Assembly: GCF_000313135.1 (NCBI RefSeq)
Contig: NW_004457380.1
Location: forward strand, 198,779-210,314
Direction: 5' to 3'
DNA from: Acanthamoeba castellanii str. Neff
Lineage: Eukaryota; Discosea; Longamoebia; Acanthamoebidae
DNA length: 11,536 nucleotides
In this document: one piece after another, positions 8,787 through 11,536 of the stretch
How the letters are laid out: each line of letters begins with the position of its first letter
How positions within the stretch are numbered: the first letter of the stretch is position 1
Program-made: the position numbers and the translations under genes
Notes under the pieces: generated by a model
What the model was told of the DNA's origin: nothing
Seen by the model: only the letters and a program-made list of their open reading frames with translations
Database searches by the model: none

Positions 8787-10274
8787 ATGGATCAGAGCGC
8801 GCGGGAGGCGGTGGTGCTGGAGGGCTACCTTCAGCGGAGGCCCACCAACAAAGCGCTGGTGAAGCGTTGGCAAACGCGGCACGTCACCCTCACGCGGTCC
8901 TCCCTCACCATACGAAAGAAGAAAGATGGTAATCCCTCATCTCTCCCGCCACCAGCCAGCACATCATTCACAATATTAACATATAAAGATATGAAGATGG
9001 CGACCTCACGATCAAGCCAAAAACAAAAATAATCAAAAGAGAAAGATGGCACGATGCCGGCTACGCCCGGAAGAAAAAGAAAAATAAATAAATAAGGCCA
9101 CAGATTAATAACAGCACAGAACGGGCAGCAAGCGCAAACAATCAACTGAGGCACGAGTTGCTGCCATTGCGCCCCTTTCGAATTTCTCTACTCTCTATTC
9201 CCCTTCTGCAACGCCCCGCCTGGCTGGGCCGCACCCTGCAAGCACGTGTTTGAAGCTGACCGCTGGTCCACGTTGTGGTGAAAACACGCAGATGCCATAC
9301 CGCAGACGTCAGTGTCGCTGTCGCAGATCGAGGGCGTCAAACTGGCATCAAACAAGCGATCCGCGTTCGAGGTCATGTCGCAGGGCGCGGTCCACTCCTT
9401 TGCCGCGGAATCGGAGCGCGAGGCGCAGCAGTGGGCCGACGCTCTGCTTCGCGCGCGGGCCAAGCTGCAGGCGACCGCCGCGCCGTCGCCCCTCTCCATG
9501 ACGTCAGTGCCCTTGTCGCGCGCTCCCTCCCTACTCACGCAGTCACAATCCGGCACGGCGCCCCTCGGCCTCGACTCGTCGGGCCACCTGATGGTGCCCC
9601 CGTCGCGCATGGGCGGCAGCGGGTCGCCCGTGCACGGCTTCGGGCGCATCATGAGCAGTGATGGCATGAGCCAGCTGTCGTCATCGCAGGCCTCGTGGTC
9701 CGGCAACTCCTCCTCCACCGACTCTCGACACAGCCCGGCCACAGGTGTCACACAGCCACGCCAGCCCCTCTGAACTTCTCGAAAAGAATGCTAACAATGT
9801 TGTAACTTGCGTGGCATGCGCGCGACACACAGGCGTGGCGCTGGTTGCGGGCGAGCAGATGATGTACAGCACGGGGGCGAGTGGCGAGGACGTGCTCTTC
9901 ACGTACCACTCATCGCGTAGTTGCCAGGAGGCCATACTGAAGGCCACCAACTACCGACTCATCCTTGTCACCAAGGTAAGTGCGCCACGCCACGCCACGC
10001 CACGCAACGCAACAACCGGCCAGCTCTTGACGCGTTTCTCGTTCCCGCGCAGGCAAAAAGAAAGAGCGTGAGCGTGCCGCTGGCGCTGGTGATGAGGGTT
10101 ACGCTGGCGCGACACGAAGAGCGGAATCTGCAGGGCCTGGCCCTCACGTGCAAGGACTTCCGCACCATCACGCTCTATTTCATCCATCCCGAGCACCAAC
10201 TTAACCTCTCCGCGCTCCTCAAGCAAAACCTATTTCCGGCCCACATCTTGTGCGTGTCCTCCTTAAGAAATGTC

Positions 10275-10313
<39 letters not shown>

Positions 10314-11501
10314 GTTGTCCTGCGTGCCCTCTGCTCACTCGATCTTTCGGCGCTCAACAAAGTGATCTCTTTGCCTACAAGAACAAGGAGCAGTTTGGCG
10401 CCTACCAGACCAACCTGTCGGGCTTCAGCCTGTACGACCCGGAGAAGGAGTTCGCGCGGCTTCAGCTGTCGGCCGACGAGTGGCGCATCACCAACAGCAA
10501 CTACGATTTCCGGTTCCCGCGATTCCCCAACCAGTTCATTGTGCCCGAGAAGATGAGCGACGGTACGGCCGGCTACTCATTGGCCATCCCATTGGGCCAT
10601 TATCTTGATCACTCATTAACATTCTTTTGCATATGAACAGACGCTATCAACACCATGTGGAAGTCGCCGTTGAAGTGGCGGCGATGGACCCTCGCGCTGT
10701 GTTGGCGCAGCGCACAGACCAAGGCGTGCCTGCTGCGCTCGGCCAAGGTGCTCGTGGCGGAGGAGGCCCGAGGTGTGACCGCCGACTTTGACGCCGACCG
10801 AGCGCCCAAGCAGAGCAAGGACGCGCGCAAGCACCGCAGCATGCTGCAGCAGCTCCTGCTGCTCCACGAAGACTCGCGTGCCGTGCACGTGTTCATCACC
10901 AGCATCGGCGCCAAGAAGAAGTCGCGGTCGGATACCGCCGCGTCGCTGTCCTTCATCAAGGGAGGACCAAGTACGTCTCGCCCCCTCCTCCTCCCGACTT
11001 TCCATTTGCGTTCCTTGCATTCTTCGGTCAACTCACCGGTCCTTGAAAATGAAATGTGTTTTCCTTGTTTTGTGGGCTGCAGGCAAGGCCAAGCGTATAG
11101 ACTCGGGTACGCGCATCACTTATCATTCCACTGCTACGACCAAGCGTTGGTTAATCGTTGAGTGATGATGATCATATATATATGATCTTGTTATGGTTGT
11201 AGACGAGGGCCAGATATTCAAGTACAAGACGCACCTGTTGCAGCCGGCCGAGGTGGAGGACAGTCTGGTCAAGCTCAACGGCCTGATCGCGTCCTTTGAC
11301 CCGCAGCTCTTCATGTCGCACCGGCACGAGAGTGCGAAGGAGTGGCGGCGCGCCGCCAACTCGTCCAAGTGGCTCACCGGCATCAGCCAGCTGTTCGCCG
11401 CCGCCGATCAGGTGGTGACCCATCTCCAGGCGTCCAACCCGGTCGTGGTGATGAGCCAGTTCGGCAACGATTCGGTTCCGCACCTCGTCAGCCTTGCGCA
11501 G
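8787..11501 (+). CDS. PH-GRAM-myotubularin family protein, predicted catalytically dead, 3' end beyond window
   Basis: Eight exons are visible: 8787-8928, 9313-9744, 9833-9975, 10053-10249, 10363-10562, 10641-10970, 11083-11106 and 11203-11501. They join in frame to 589 residues; a GTACTC donor at 11502 opens an intron that leaves the window. The ATG at 8787 is the only ATG in this frame of exon 1. Residues 11-97 are a PH domain (LEGYLQRR, a basic KRW-R patch, and the conserved C-terminal Trp88). A Ser/Pro/Gly linker (102-191) follows. Residues 192-300 are a GRAM domain (VALVAGEQ, ILKATNYRLILVTK, LTCKDFRTITLYF). From about 305 the myotubularin domain begins: DLFAY, the YDPEKEF-RL element, WRITNSNYDF and FIVPEKMSD. 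The catalytic loop HCSDGWDRT of active members aligns with MSQFGNDSV at 573-581, so the nucleophile Cys is Ser574 and the essential Arg is Ser580. Active myotubularins remove the 3-phosphate of PI3P and PI(3,5)P2; dead members instead bind and steer active partners. Exon 2 uses the second of two adjacent acceptors. Exon 5 has a weak acceptor (CAAAG), but the frame supports it. Confidence 0.9.
9985..10010. repeat. CCACG tandem repeat in myotubularin-like gene intron 3
   Basis: Repeated CCACG units that degenerate to CAACG lie just after the GTAAGT donor, inside the 77-nt intron at 9976-10052. Confidence 0.85.
10275..10313. repeat. (GT)n microsatellite in myotubularin-like gene intron 4
   Basis: A long GT run, broken by GCGCGC, fills about a third of the 113-nt intron at 10250-10362. 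It lies on the transcribed sense strand, so the pre-mRNA carries a UG repeat. Confidence 0.9.
11170..11187. repeat. 18-bp perfect palindrome with an AT core
   Basis: GATC-(AT)5-GATC is a perfect inverted repeat inside the 96-nt intron at 11107-11202 of the myotubularin-like gene, 15 bp before the acceptor. Confidence 0.85.
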
Positions 11502-11536
11502 GTACTCTCCCGTACCCCCGCTCGCCCCGGCACGGC

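Noticed and set aside
9188..9751. 187-codon minus-strand frame
   Set aside because: Antisense to the PH/linker exon of the myotubularin-like gene, where the plus frame gives a clear PH domain.
10609..11031. 140-codon minus-strand frame
   Set aside because: Antisense to a myotubularin-like exon that is fixed by splicing frame on both sides.
11440..11501. Loss of catalytic Cys and Arg as a sequencing error or pseudogene
   Set aside because: Two separate codons are changed while frame, flanking conserved residues and all visible splice sites are intact. A decayed gene would be expected to show frame breaks. It remains checkable.

Overview
The window is nuclear DNA from an intron-dense, GC-rich eukaryote. 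It carries four genes on the minus strand and one on the plus strand, with 30 splice donors that I can place by keeping the reading frame. Short introns (mostly 73-281 nt), GC-rich exons, dinucleotide repeats confined to introns and intergenic DNA, and the gene content suggest a free-living amoeba of the Acanthamoeba type. That assignment is an inference from style; nothing here proves the species.

Layout. (1) 111-543, minus: 5' part of a TLC-domain membrane protein, whose second intron runs off the left edge. (2) 699-4455, minus: a 15-exon gene for a 761-residue mitochondrial small-subunit ribosomal protein mS35 (MRPS35). The family domain sits at the C-terminus, behind about 600 residues I do not recognise. 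(3) 4581-6297, minus: a low-complexity, proline-rich and acidic protein of unknown function, possibly with a hydrophobic N-terminal anchor on its own small exon. (4) 6902-8208, minus: a complete 5-exon hypoxanthine-guanine phosphoribosyltransferase of 205 residues, of the bacterial/plant sequence type. (5) 8787-beyond the right edge, plus: a PH-GRAM-myotubularin protein, 589 residues visible, whose catalytic loop lacks both the active-site Cys and the Arg, so it is probably a pseudophosphatase.

The four minus-strand genes lie head to tail. mS35 and its two neighbours are separated by only 125-155 bp, while about 600 bp separates genes 3 and 4. The phosphoribosyltransferase and the myotubularin-like gene diverge from a shared 578-bp interval that must hold both promoters. 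The genes do not form an obvious pathway: membrane lipid/TLC protein, mitoribosome, unknown, purine salvage, phosphoinositide-type pseudophosphatase. I see no mobile element, CRISPR array, tRNA or rRNA.

The points most worth a second look are the dead myotubularin with an N-terminal PH domain, the oversized mS35, the unusual splice-donor preference (20 of 30 read GTRC, with C at +4), and the two very short candidate introns in the proline-rich gene.
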